This document shows positions 54,490 to 64,000 of a stretch of 64,000 nt of DNA, in pieces; position 1 is the stretch's first letter; each line of letters opens with the position of its first letter. The stretch covers positions 187,096,040 to 187,160,039 of the forward strand of contig OZ024743.1 of NCBI GenBank assembly GCA_964016885.1, written 5' to 3'. The translations under genes were made by a program, and so were the position numbers. Below the pieces are notes generated by a model. That model was not told where the DNA came from. It was given only the letters and a program-made list of their open reading frames with translations, and searched no databases. The stretch is from Eledone cirrhosa. Taxonomy: Eukaryota; Mollusca; Cephalopoda; Octopoda; Eledonidae.

Positions 54490-55010
54490 CGGCATTTCCT
54501 TGAGGCTCGGCCTCCGGATCTGCGATCCACACCAATGTCACTGCGGATCCATTGTGGACTCTTTCCTGTCGGCCACAGTGCCGGCCGCCTTCCATGCCAT
54601 GCTGCCCTCAATGAGGTCATAAAGCATGGCTTGGATGCTGCGGGCTTCCCTTCCCAGCTTGAGCCGGTGGGGCTGGACTGAGGGGATGGCAAAAGGCCAG
54701 ATGATATGACCATCTTCCTGTTCCACAGTGGCAAACCCCTCATCTGGGATGCTACTTGCACCGACATTTTCTGCAGCCGCAACCTGGTGCAGTCTGCCAC
54801 TAACCCAGGTTCTGCTGCACGTCGGGCTGAGGAGGCCAAGCTCCTCAAATACTGGTCGCTCTCCAACAGGCTACCTCGCTACTCACCACCACAGGTGCTG
54901 AGCTGGCCAGCCGCAGGTGTGAGCCCCGCGATTTGGATTGGTTTTTCCAGCACGTCTCCCTTGCCGTCCTCTGTGGGAACGCCTTCTCCATCCTGTCTGG
55001 GGGGGGGGGG
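54490..55010 (+). pseudogene. Retroelement Cys/His + nuclease-like domain (copy 4)
   Basis: Plus strand, in more than one frame: [20 protein letters not shown] (Cys/His knuckle), [16 protein letters not shown], a stop, then GDGKRPDDMTIFLFHSGKPL, IWDATCTDIF and RRAEEAKLLKYWSLSNR. It extends further upstream than the copy at 25 kb and so shows the knuckle that precedes the RPD...D block. GC content is high and the copy ends at a G run (54999-55010). At least one stop and two frame changes. Confidence 0.65.
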
Positions 55011-56865
55011 GCATTGCGTAACATTCCATATTTAGGTATCCAAACCACATATATATTGTTGAACGGTTTGGAAAGTATGAGGTGACATTACAATATAAAA
55101 CTTGCTGGAATTCAAACCTAACACTAATCAAGGAGCTACTAGTATTTATTAGATATTTATTTGCTTTCTTTCTCAATTCAAATGTCTTTAATTATCACAT
55201 TGTACAAATTAGTAGACACAGTTTAATCTTTCAGTGTTGCTGCATATCTTCAATATATGTGACAAAGCTTTACTTTCATTGTGAATTTGATGCAATCACC
55301 CTACTCTTTCATTTGTATGGTAACAGAAATTTTAATAGGGATAGTAGTGTACTTAACATCATGGTATTCTACGTTTGTGCAGTCATTTGGCCAATTACAC
55401 AAGTGGACGGGTCATTTGTAGATAAGGCAATCATATAAATGATAGATTAAATTGAGAGAGAAGAATGTGAAGAACAATGATTTGGTTGCTATTTTCAGCA
55501 GTTTAGAAGATTGTGAAAGGGTTCTCTTATTGGCTTATACAGTTTCAGGTTATGCATTGTGTTGATGATTTGTTTCAACATGTCTAGCAAATTTCATTTT
55601 AAGAAAACAGCTGTTTACATGAAATGAAAAATTATTTGTGTTTTTCTTCATGAACATAACTAACGTGTTCATTTTTCTGTTTTATTGAATTAGAGAAGTT
55701 GACGGATCACATTGTCAGTAAAAGCCAAATATAGATATGAAATTTTGTATGTAATTTTCATGTGACAATGGAAAACTGCTGAAAAAATTAAAACTGTTTA
55801 TATCAAATTCATATAATTTTGGTTTAATGCTAAGATAAATTTGCAGCATAATCTGAAAGCAAATTGATCTACAAATTCTTGTTTATTGACAAGATGGTGT
55901 CAATCGTCCATGAAATTACTTCTAATTAATTCCATGATGATTTTCAAACGAAAATTGTTTATGCATTGTTTGATACTGTTGTAAATTGAAAACATTTAGT
56001 TTCTTGCAAGTCTGCAATTATTAGCAATATAATTTTTATCTCTTTGCGTCGGTTGTATTTATGTTACCAGTAACACATCTTCTGATGCAGTTACTTTCTG
56101 AAAAGAAAGTGATTGATAGCAGTAACTGATAAACTGATTCAAAACCAGAACTAAACCAACCGTCTATACATATGTATCCAGAAGAAAATAAACTATAATG
56201 CTTGCAGTTACTCAATAATAGTTAGTTCCTATTAAAAGTTTTATCTTTAATGTTAAACTTATATAAATGAAATTATTATAGCAAAATATTATTCAAAACT
56301 TTACTTGTATAACGATACCTGATGGTAGAACATTTATTTTGGCTTTCAATATTTTCAATCTACATCTTTTTTCACTACAGTTTACAGAAATACACATTGT
56401 TAAAGTAGAGAACTACTTCTATGTGCTTCAGACTAAATACTCTTTTTTTTTTTATTGTATTGTTGTCTCAAATATATGAAGAAATAAATAAAGGCAATGT
56501 TGACAAATTGGATTTAAGTTCTGTATCCATATTAAATATTGTCCTAAACAACACAACTTGATGGAAAGATATTTTAGGAAACATAAAAACGTATTTAGTA
56601 AAAGGTGGGGAAAAATATTTGGTAAAGAAATCTATAGATTGAATTAGCAGTCAGAAAGTGAGAAAAACTATTTCAGCTATGTAAAAATAGGTAGCGGGGG
56701 GTGTGGGGGGTGTTCATTAAAAAACTGTTTACTTAAAATACTATCTTACAATTTGAGTTGTCTAAAAGAAAAAAACAACTTTTATTTCCAAAGTTTACCT
56801 ATTTACACCGATGATGCAGTAAATAATAGTAATTTCTAATATAGACAGAAAGCCAAAATTTTGTG
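55011..56865. other. Non-coding, AT-rich, unique
   Basis: No gene recognised. The frame at 55082-55438 (plus, 118 codons) has hydrophobic stretches but no motif, no neighbours and no family match from memory. I would not call it. Confidence 0.6.
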
Positions 56866-56869
56866 AGGA

Positions 56870-57035
56870 AGGAGTTGAGTAAATTAACCCTAGTATTTAA
56901 CTGATATTTTATTTTATCGACCTAGTGAGGAGAAAAAACAATGTTGACTTTGCATTCATAAAGTAAAGAACTGCAACCAAATAGGGCAAATCATTTTGTC
57001 AAATACTGTAAAAATTCTGCCAATCCACATTTAAG
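56870..57035 (-). repeat. Highly diverged family A SINE
   Basis: AACCCTAGTATTTAACTGAT, ATTTTATTTTATCGACCTAG, AAACAATGTTGACTTTGCAT and ATTCTGCCAATCCACATTTA follow the minus-strand order of the family. Confidence 0.6.
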
Positions 57036-57889
57036 TAAGGAATAATAAAGGAAAATGATATATTTTTTTTTAAATGTCTAAATATTTTATACATTTTAGG
57101 AAAGTCTTAAGCCCTATCATTTTAGTTTATATATTTATAATATGAGACCTCCAAACTGAATCTGTGGGTAAAAGAATGCCTATTTCTACATAAAAAATAT
57201 GTTGATTTCAGAATTGAATGACAAAATTTAATTATAGAAAATTGATGGAAAATGACTTGGAGAGATTGCTATGAAAATTTGGTACATTTTGTAGAAGGTT
57301 TGAATAATAATAATAAAAAAAATAAATTGAAAGAAAAAGTTTCTATAAAGTTTCTGTATTAATTCAATGCACACTTTTTCTTTTAGATTGAATGTGTATT
57401 TTGATATTGTAGCAAAACATTTGATAGTTTAATATACAAAATAGTATTCATATATCATAAATAAATTTCTTTCGTCTTCTTACCTGTGGTCGACTTTAAA
57501 GATATCGTTTTTGTCACTTGATGATTTCTGTGAAGATAATTAGCCAGGTATTTGAAATATATAATAGTGATATAACACATAGATTGCATACTATAAACTT
57601 TACAAGCAAACAAGTCAGCACAACTTAAGAATTCTATTGTTATTGTGTTTAAACGATTTGAATTTAATAGCAAAGCTAGGTGAGTAATAGGGAAGCAAGA
57701 GTGTATTTCCTGTCATAGAAACTATACTATAGTTCTTTTCCACAGTTTACTGAAATACGTATAGGAACAACACTTTTATATGTTGAGTAGTAAGTATTGA
57801 GAAGAGTGTTGAATGTGAGCGTGTATTAAAGAGTTTATTTAAATAACTATTTTATTTAGGTAATAATATACATTATCATCATCTTCTTC
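57036..57889. other. Non-coding, AT-rich
   Basis: Nothing recognised. Confidence 0.6.
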
Positions 57890-57901
57890 ATTATTTAACA
57901 T

Positions 57902-58110
57902 GGATTGGCAGTATCTGTAGAACATTGGACAATATGCTTTGCAGCATAGAGTTACGCCCCTTTACAATCTGAGTTCAAATCCTGCCGAGGTTATCTTTGC
58001 CTTTCATCCTTACAGGATCGATAAAATAAAGCAGCAGTAATGCACCAGGGTCAATTTAATCGACTTTCCCTCTTCTTCAAATTGCTGCCCTTATGCCTAA
58101 AGTAAAAACA
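57902..58110 (+). repeat. Family A SINE with 12-bp flanking repeat
   Basis: GGATTGGCAGTATCTGTAGA to CTTATGCCTAAAGTAAAAACA. ATTATTTAACAT at 57890-57901 and 58111-58122 is the likely target duplication. It has the longer middle section TCAATTTAATCGACTTTCCC also seen at 14.8 kb, marking a subfamily. Confidence 0.88.
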
Positions 58111-58458
58111 ATTATTTAACATCCCTATTCCTTGCAAAAGGAGTGATGTGAAGGAGAAAAGGGGTGAGAAATTATATCATGGGTGTATGACATTTGTGGC
58201 TGGATTTAACATAGAAATATTTATTTGTACCACTAATGATACACAGTGTCCATCATCAAAATAATTATTGTCTATTCACTTTGTCCACCAAACTGTACAG
58301 AGGTACTCTGATGCTGGTAAAATTTACCACTTTTTTTTTCTCATTTTGATTATATATTTTTTCATAAGGTTCCTAGTAATAATTAATTGATTATATGTAT
58401 GTAATTCTATTTAATCTCATATATTTGTTATATATGTGATATTATTTATACAACTGAG

Positions 58459-58642
58459 GGCGGTAGATTGGCAGTATCGGTAGAGGGTCGGACGCCATGC
58501 TTTCCAGCATAGTTACGTCCCTTTATGATCTGAGTTCAAATCCCGCCGAGGTTGACTTTGCCTTTCATCCTTACGGGGTCGATAAAATAAAGTACAAGTA
58601 ATGCACTTGATAATTGTTGGCCTTGTGCCTAAACTAGAAACA
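58459..58642 (+). repeat. Family A SINE with perfect 18-bp target duplication
   Basis: GGCGGTAGATTGGCAGTATC to GCCTAAACTAGAAACA. The flanks ATTATTTATACAACTGAG at 58441-58458 and 58643-58660 are identical. Intact A and B boxes. Same recent subfamily as 1.5 and 43.6 kb. Confidence 0.95.
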
Positions 58643-58660
58643 ATTATTTATACAACTGAG

Positions 58661-58750
58661 CAATATCTCTCAGTGGTCAAGTATATTTAACCATAGCCTC
58701 AGGTCAATCAAATTCTTGTGAATAAAATTAGGCTGACTAAAACTGTATGA
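58661..58750 (+). repeat. SINE 3'-body fragment
   Basis: TTTAACCATAGCCTCAGGTC and AATTCTTGTGAATAAAATTA resemble 6230-6290. Confidence 0.4.
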
Positions 58751-59029
58751 AAATGCATCAGAGGAATTGTTCTCATTCTATTTCCTGTTTAAAACCATTA
58801 CTTGTATCCTGGGTTCTTTTAGTGAATTTCACTCTGCTGCAAGCATCCAAGTCTAGTTCCCAGTTGGAGGAAAACTGCTTCCCTACCAATCTCAAGTGCT
58901 TATTTTCCTGCTTACAAAGCCATTAAAAAATTAAAGTAAAAGGTTTCTGTATTCCCTTACAAAACTTTATACTTCTATTATATCAACAGAAATATTAAAA
59001 AAAGGCAATAAATGTTGGAAGAAAGTAAA

Positions 59030-59190
59030 TTCAATTAGATCAACTTTCTGGTATTTATTTTATTTATCTTAGAAGAATGAAAAGAAAAGTAGACTATGGC
59101 AGGTTTTAAACCTAGAACATAAAGAGGCATAATTAAATACTGCAAGATATATATTTCCAGCACTCTACTGATTCTGCCAATCTATATTAA
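59030..59190 (-). repeat. Highly diverged family A SINE
   Basis: GGTATTTATTTTATTTATCT, GAAAAGAAAAGTAGACTATG, GCAGGTTTTAAACCTAGAAC and ACTGATTCTGCCAATCTATA keep family order. Confidence 0.6.
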
Positions 59191-59324
59191 TACTGATTTT
59201 GTTTGATCTGCTAAAGGAGATAACTTAGTGTTTCACTGATGAGAAAGAAGTTGCAAACAGTATCTATTTAATATCCAAATTTTGTTAATGCATTTTAAAA
59301 TATGCTCATCATTTCAATAAAGTT

Positions 59325-59580
59325 TATTCATCATCATCACCATTTAACATCTAGTTTCCATGTTTGCATGGGCTTTGACAGGTTGTCATGTTTTACAGCT
59401 AGACTGGTCAGACGAAAACGTTTCACTTTTGTCTGGTTTAGATTGCTGGATGCTCTTCCTAACACAAGCACTTTACGGAATGTACTGGAAACATTTTATT
59501 CTGACCAACACTACCACCTTACAGTGCATGTGATTTTGTTGTAGAACAAGCACTACCAGTTTAAAGAGTGACTTGGTACT
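59325..59580 (-). repeat. Family B SINE, diverged
   Basis: TTCATCATCATCACCATTTA, CATGTTTGCATGGGCTTTGA, GCTGGATGCTCTTCCTAACA and the accompanying body. Confidence 0.75.
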
Positions 59581-59589
59581 TTTGTGTTA

Positions 59590-60714
59590 TTAAATAATTG
59601 AGAGAATAAGTCTTAGAAAAAATACTACAGTCTGAACCAATTATGGTAAACACTGATGAAATTAAAATACAATGAACTGAATAATGATAGTACCAGCTTA
59701 AATTTGCAATAAGAATTGTAAATCTTTTTTGTTGGTATATAACATTTGGAACGTAAATTTTTATTTCCAATGTATCATGAAATATTGAATTATAGAAAGG
59801 CTAAATAGTAATTCTGTGACAATTGTTCAGTATATAGGCATGGATATTGCATTTCTTCAGAGATTGTGAGGGAGTTTAGAAGAACTATTTATTCTGTGTT
59901 TCTTAGCCTATCTAGCATTTCTTCTAAATGTTTAGTTTAATACATTTATGTATTCCCAAGATTTAGAATACAAAAGTATTCATTGTTGTTATTTAGCTCC
60001 AAGCAAGCTGTGATTGAGTTGATCTATGACCAAAAGCATTTCATCTGTAATTATTCCTACCCATTTTCTTGTATATCTAGAACTATGTTATCTACTACAT
60101 CCATATTTATCTTCAGGTGGAAGCATTTAGCTGATATTTTTTTGCTGGCCAAATTACAATATAGAGGCTCTCATATGAATTTATAATGTGACAGACAGTT
60201 TTATAGCGATACCTATTAAATCTTAATTCTATATAAGTTTTTCTTCCATTAATGTTCTTATAATACAAGCCCCGTATGTGTATTAAATGTTAGATATATT
60301 TTTCTGGGCTTTTATAAATATAGATTTCTTTTCTTATATATTCTCTAACCGATCTTTTATATTAATACCTTTTGTATTAGGTTTTTATAGCAGGTATGAT
60401 TTAGAACAAATAATGAATACAAAGCCAATAACTCTTGGCAATAATCTATGTTGGAAATGATAAAATCAAGTTCATCAATATACTGACTTCTCAATAAAGC
60501 TAGAAGCTGGGAGAATGATGACTCCACACTTTTTATATTTTACTGTTGTCAAAGTTTCAAACATATGTATTCCATTTATCACCTAAGTTCCAAATTGAAA
60601 ATATGAATTCTAACTCACAGAAGAACAGTGGTATCAGCTCCATTGGAATTTTTTACATCAGTTTAACAGAAAAGAATAAAATAAAAAAATATTAGCTGGA
60701 AATTATGGTTGCTG
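59590..60714. other. Non-coding, AT-rich, unique
   Basis: No gene or repeat recognised. Confidence 0.6.
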
Positions 60715-60920
60715 ATATAGGCACAAGACCAACAATTTTAGAGTGGGGAAACGTCGATTAAATTGACCCCCAGTGATTGACTGGTTTTATCAAACCCATA
60801 AAAATAAAACGCAAAGCTAGCCTTAACAGGATTTGAACTTAGAACAAAAAGAGCCATAACTATATGCCTCAAAGCATGTTGTTTTGATGCTTTATGAATA
60901 CTGTCAATTCACCACACTTT
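60715..60920 (-). repeat. Diverged family A SINE (long subfamily)
   Basis: ATAGGCACAAGACCAACAAT, AAACGTCGATTAAATTGACC, AAGCTAGCCTTAACAGGATT, TGAACTTAGAAC and ACTGTCAATTCACCACACTT. The CGATTAAATTGACCCC part places it with 14.7 and 57.9 kb. Confidence 0.75.
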
Positions 60921-62935
60921 TTAGCTGGAAATAATGCTTCATTTTTATACTTTATTAATTTTAAAACGATACTTTTCATACACTGCTGTAATTTTCTCTT
61001 TAGTTAGTTAATATTATAATTAAATCAATAAATTTAGATATTATTCATATATTTATCTGTGTTTAATAAATTCTGTTAAAGATTTTAGTATCAATGTCTC
61101 AGCTCCAAATTGTTTCATCACTGACAGAACTACAACTTTTACTTTTCCTCCTTTTCCTAATTTTATTATATCACAGCAAAAGTTTGGCATTTCATTTATG
61201 AGCATTATTGCTACTTCATGTCTAAATTTGAACAGCCAAAATAACAGCAAATAACTTTTAATTGATCAATTTTCACTTCAAACTCAGTTGATATGAAATA
61301 AATTTACTTTGGAGAAATTATTTGGTTTTAATTTGAAAATACTAACATTATTATGGCAAATATTCATCTGTCTAATTTCAATGATTTAATTTAATGTCTA
61401 TTTTGCTGATTTCTTCTGATTTGTAATTTTTAGCTTTTATGGGAAATGGCAGGTTTTAAAGAGATGTTTCAAACACAAATCATAAAAATTTAGAAAATGT
61501 ATTCTGTGATTTATAAACACATCTCATTAGTAATGTTACTAAGATATTGAAATTCATGAGTTATGAATACAAACTTTTCCCATAAGTATATTCTAAAAAG
61601 ATTGGTTTCAATAAGTATGATTTAAATTTAGTTATATTTATAATATCTTTGGCATTATATTTTGAAAGTTCTCTCCTTTTCTTCATATTTATATGTGTGT
61701 TAATCATAATAATATCAAACTTATATTTTACTTTTGCATAATTGCCTCTTTATATGAAGTAAACATCTGTTTATTATATCATAATTTTGACAAATAAAAA
61801 ATATTAATTTTGATTCAAGCACATCTAGATCTGTTTGAAGATTTGCTCTTCTGAATGTATATTAATTGCTTATATAGATTTTATTTACTATATTTAACAT
61901 ATTACTAACTATAACTTAGCAATAACGAACTTGAAACTCATAGTTTCTATTAGAGAGTTTGCTGATACATGTCCAGTCTCTAATAAGACCATTATGCACT
62001 GTCCACTATGAATGAATAATTCAAGATACTGATTCCAATATATATAAATCAGGATGGATTCAGTTTGAAACTGGTTAGACTATTAATCAACAGAGCACTT
62101 GATACTTGGAGTAGTAGAGTATGGTTATATTATAAAGATTCAGGACCCAATGGCTGAGCTCTAAAGACAAAAGAGGAATACCATGAAAAAATTGCCCTAA
62201 AGCAGGGAGAAATGAGGCAAAATTGGGGAGATTTTACATAATGAAAGCTATATCCATTTTCATAAGAGAAGATATCCTCACCCACCCCAAAGTGGGTGGG
62301 AGATCTCCCCTTCGGATGGGAGAGTTGACAGGTCTGACATGAGTCAGAGTGATCATGTTAGTTTAGTTGATGAAATGTGTTGGTTTATTAATTAGTAATG
62401 TTTGTTTAGATAAATAAGTGGTGTTAGTATCATTAATTGATAGTGTTAGTGTAGTGTTAGTATTACGAGTCATATTTAATAAGTGTTTTTTTTAATTTAC
62501 TCTGTATGTTATTTTAGTTAATTGGTCCTGTTAGTATGATTAATTGTTCATGTTAATATAATTAGTTTTATCAATTGTGATTAGTTGTATTAGAATTTTT
62601 TAAAATATCTAGTCATGATAATTTACTATAATTAGTTAATAGAGTAAGTATAGTTAATTGCGTTTATGTATCTATGGTCATGTTGGTACAATTAGTTGTA
62701 TTACTGAGTGTGTTTGTGTATCTATATGCTTGTGTGAGTTGGTGTATTGAAAGTAGTCATATGGTGTATGCAAACCTCCCCACCAGCTTACAGCTAGTTT
62801 AGCTAATATAGATGGCCTTGCTTAGCATGCATCAAAGCCTGTAGACAAAGCTCATGGATGTGCAATGAAAGGAGTCCCTTGCTAGGAAGGAGTGGCCATT
62901 GGCACCAGTGAGAGTGGAGATGTTGGTGATGTGTG
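60921..62935. other. Non-coding, strongly AT-rich
   Basis: No gene. A compact hairpin CCCACCC/GGGTGGG (62281-62300, loop 6) lies in a GC-richer patch. From 62370 to 62720 short TTAGTTGTATTA-like phrases recur irregularly. Confidence 0.55.
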
Positions 62936-63530
62936 TGTGTTGTCATCATCGTTTACCATTCTATTTTGTTTTTGCTAGCAATGGTTGGTCATATCACAGA
63001 CAGGTCAGTACTTAAGTGGGGCTTCTGAATCCTAGGTGAGTCAGTAGTCTGACATAAAATACAGTGCTCATATATTATCATGCAGCTGAAGAGTTTTCTT
63101 AAGCATTTGTTTAGCAGGTTTTCTATAGCTGGATGCCCTTCTCATCACCAAATACTTTACAGAATGTAGTGGAGAATCATTTAACATGTAGATCACCAAC
63201 AGTAGGGAGGTTGCCACGACTATGGCACAGCTGAAAAGTCTTCCCTACCCTTTATTTGGCAAGTTTTTAATGGCTGGATTCCTTTCCTCTCAGCAACTAC
63301 TACTGTGTGCCTTTATCATGTAGCTCCCCAACATTAGAGAGGTTGTCATGCCTCTGACACAACTAAAAAATATTCTCAACCCTTTTGGCATGGTTTTGAC
63401 AGTGGGATGTCCTCTCTATTATCAAACACCATACAGGGTGTTCTGGGTGCATTTATCATTACACCAGCAGATGGAGGGGAAACCACCATCAGTATGGAAG
63501 GTACTGTGGTGATAACAGCTACTAGGTGGC
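62936..63530 (-). repeat. Family B SINE with internally repeated body
   Basis: Tail GTCATCATCGTTTACCATTC and GCTAGCAATGGTTGGTCATA, then three similar segments, each with a G(C/T)TGGAT(G/T)(C/T)C-like phrase (63127, 63272, about 63400) and CACCAACAGTAGGGAGGTTG (63190) versus CCCCAACATTAGAGAGGTTG (63328). The body seems tandemly multiplied about every 140 bp. Confidence 0.6.
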
Positions 63531-64000
63531 TATGACATTATTTTTTCAGTCATTAAGGTTCCAGGATACATAAGTATATGAGAAATGAGTTTTGGCAAAA
63601 GGGGTTGTATATATGAGGTACATATAAGTTGCTATGCAAATTCACACTTTTAGAGTAAATGGATATGGTTCTAATCTTTTAGAGATGATGGTGGTATTTG
63701 ACTGCTACATATAGCTTGTGGTTTAGAGGATAAGATGTTTATACCTTTCATTTAGACGTAAAATGATGTACTGTAAAAGAGTTCAAAATGCTACATTCAA
63801 TCTAAATAGATTGATAAGGGACATTTTTAATTCTGGCAAATTCTAAAATATATCAATTCAAATGTGAAACACTAAATATTCACCTTTTGTAGTCAAACTA
63901 CGATAGCATTGAATCAACAACATATCCAATTTAATATTCTGACAGCTACAAATTTAAAGAAAAAATTGGTAATTTAAGACTACTTTTTATTTTGCCATTT
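63531..64000. other. Non-coding, AT-rich
   Basis: Nothing recognised up to the window edge. Confidence 0.6.

Noticed and set aside
54471..54866. Minus-strand 131-codon frame opposite the nuclease-like fragment
   Set aside because: The plus strand holds the family motifs (RPD, GKPLIWDATC, RRAEEAKLLKY); the minus frame is its shadow.
55082..55438. Possible membrane protein of 118 codons
   Set aside because: Hydrophobic content follows from AT richness; no signal of selection or splice context visible.

Overview
The window looks like a stretch of repeat-rich intergenic or intronic DNA from a coleoid cephalopod, most likely an octopus. The basis is about 17 copies of a tRNA-derived SINE (A-box-like TGGCAGTATCGG, B-box-like GTTCAAATCC, 3' end ...AGTAGAAACAATTA) that I associate with octopus genomes, further SINEs whose (CATCAT)n tails match a LINE, and long (TA)n, (CA)n, (GA)n and (ATT)n tracts. 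I found no convincing host exon, tRNA, rRNA or CRISPR array. Every coding stretch I recognise belongs to a retroelement, and nearly all are broken. The species is inferred, not proven.

Layout. 0-7 kb: microsatellites, a near-perfect 480-bp foldback (525-1004), a head-to-head SINE pair (1496-1964) and LINE remnants. 7-20 kb: diverged SINEs, two LINE families (12.9-14.1 kb with a YADD motif; 17.3-18.9 kb of R2/NeSL type), a minisatellite and (GT)n. 20-34 kb: TTAA-flanked MITE sequence and its hairpin derivative, a nuclease-like retroelement fragment, a Penelope-like (PLE) leader with an ORF start (27.1-27.4 kb), small hairpins, a tandem array and a LINE 3' end (29.9-30.7 kb). 36.7-41 kb: a full-length SINE and a PLE (38.4-39.9 kb) flanked by 1.05-kb inverted arms. 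44.3-48.5 kb: a nearly intact Ty3/Gypsy-like LTR retrotransposon on the minus strand. 50.3-53.9 kb: a hammerhead candidate, a second long foldback and a second PLE between 0.87-kb inverted arms. 54-64 kb: a nuclease-like fragment, SINEs and AT-rich sequence without recognisable genes.

The strongest biology is in the PLEs and the LTR element. Both PLEs are cut off at the 5' end and carry an inverted copy of their own 3' end at that junction. Both carry hammerhead-ribozyme-like sequences in the repeat arms. Two separate PLE leaders begin with nearly the same short peptide, and most of the codon differences between them are silent. The LTR element has a textbook -1 frameshift cassette between gag and pol: slippery GGGAAAC, a 5-nt spacer and a 12-bp stem. 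Nine inverted repeats, from 77 bp to 3.5 kb overall, lie in 64 kb. If transcribed they would form long dsRNA, which is relevant in animals known for heavy A-to-I RNA editing. All functional statements are sequence reading plus family knowledge; no database search or folding program was run.
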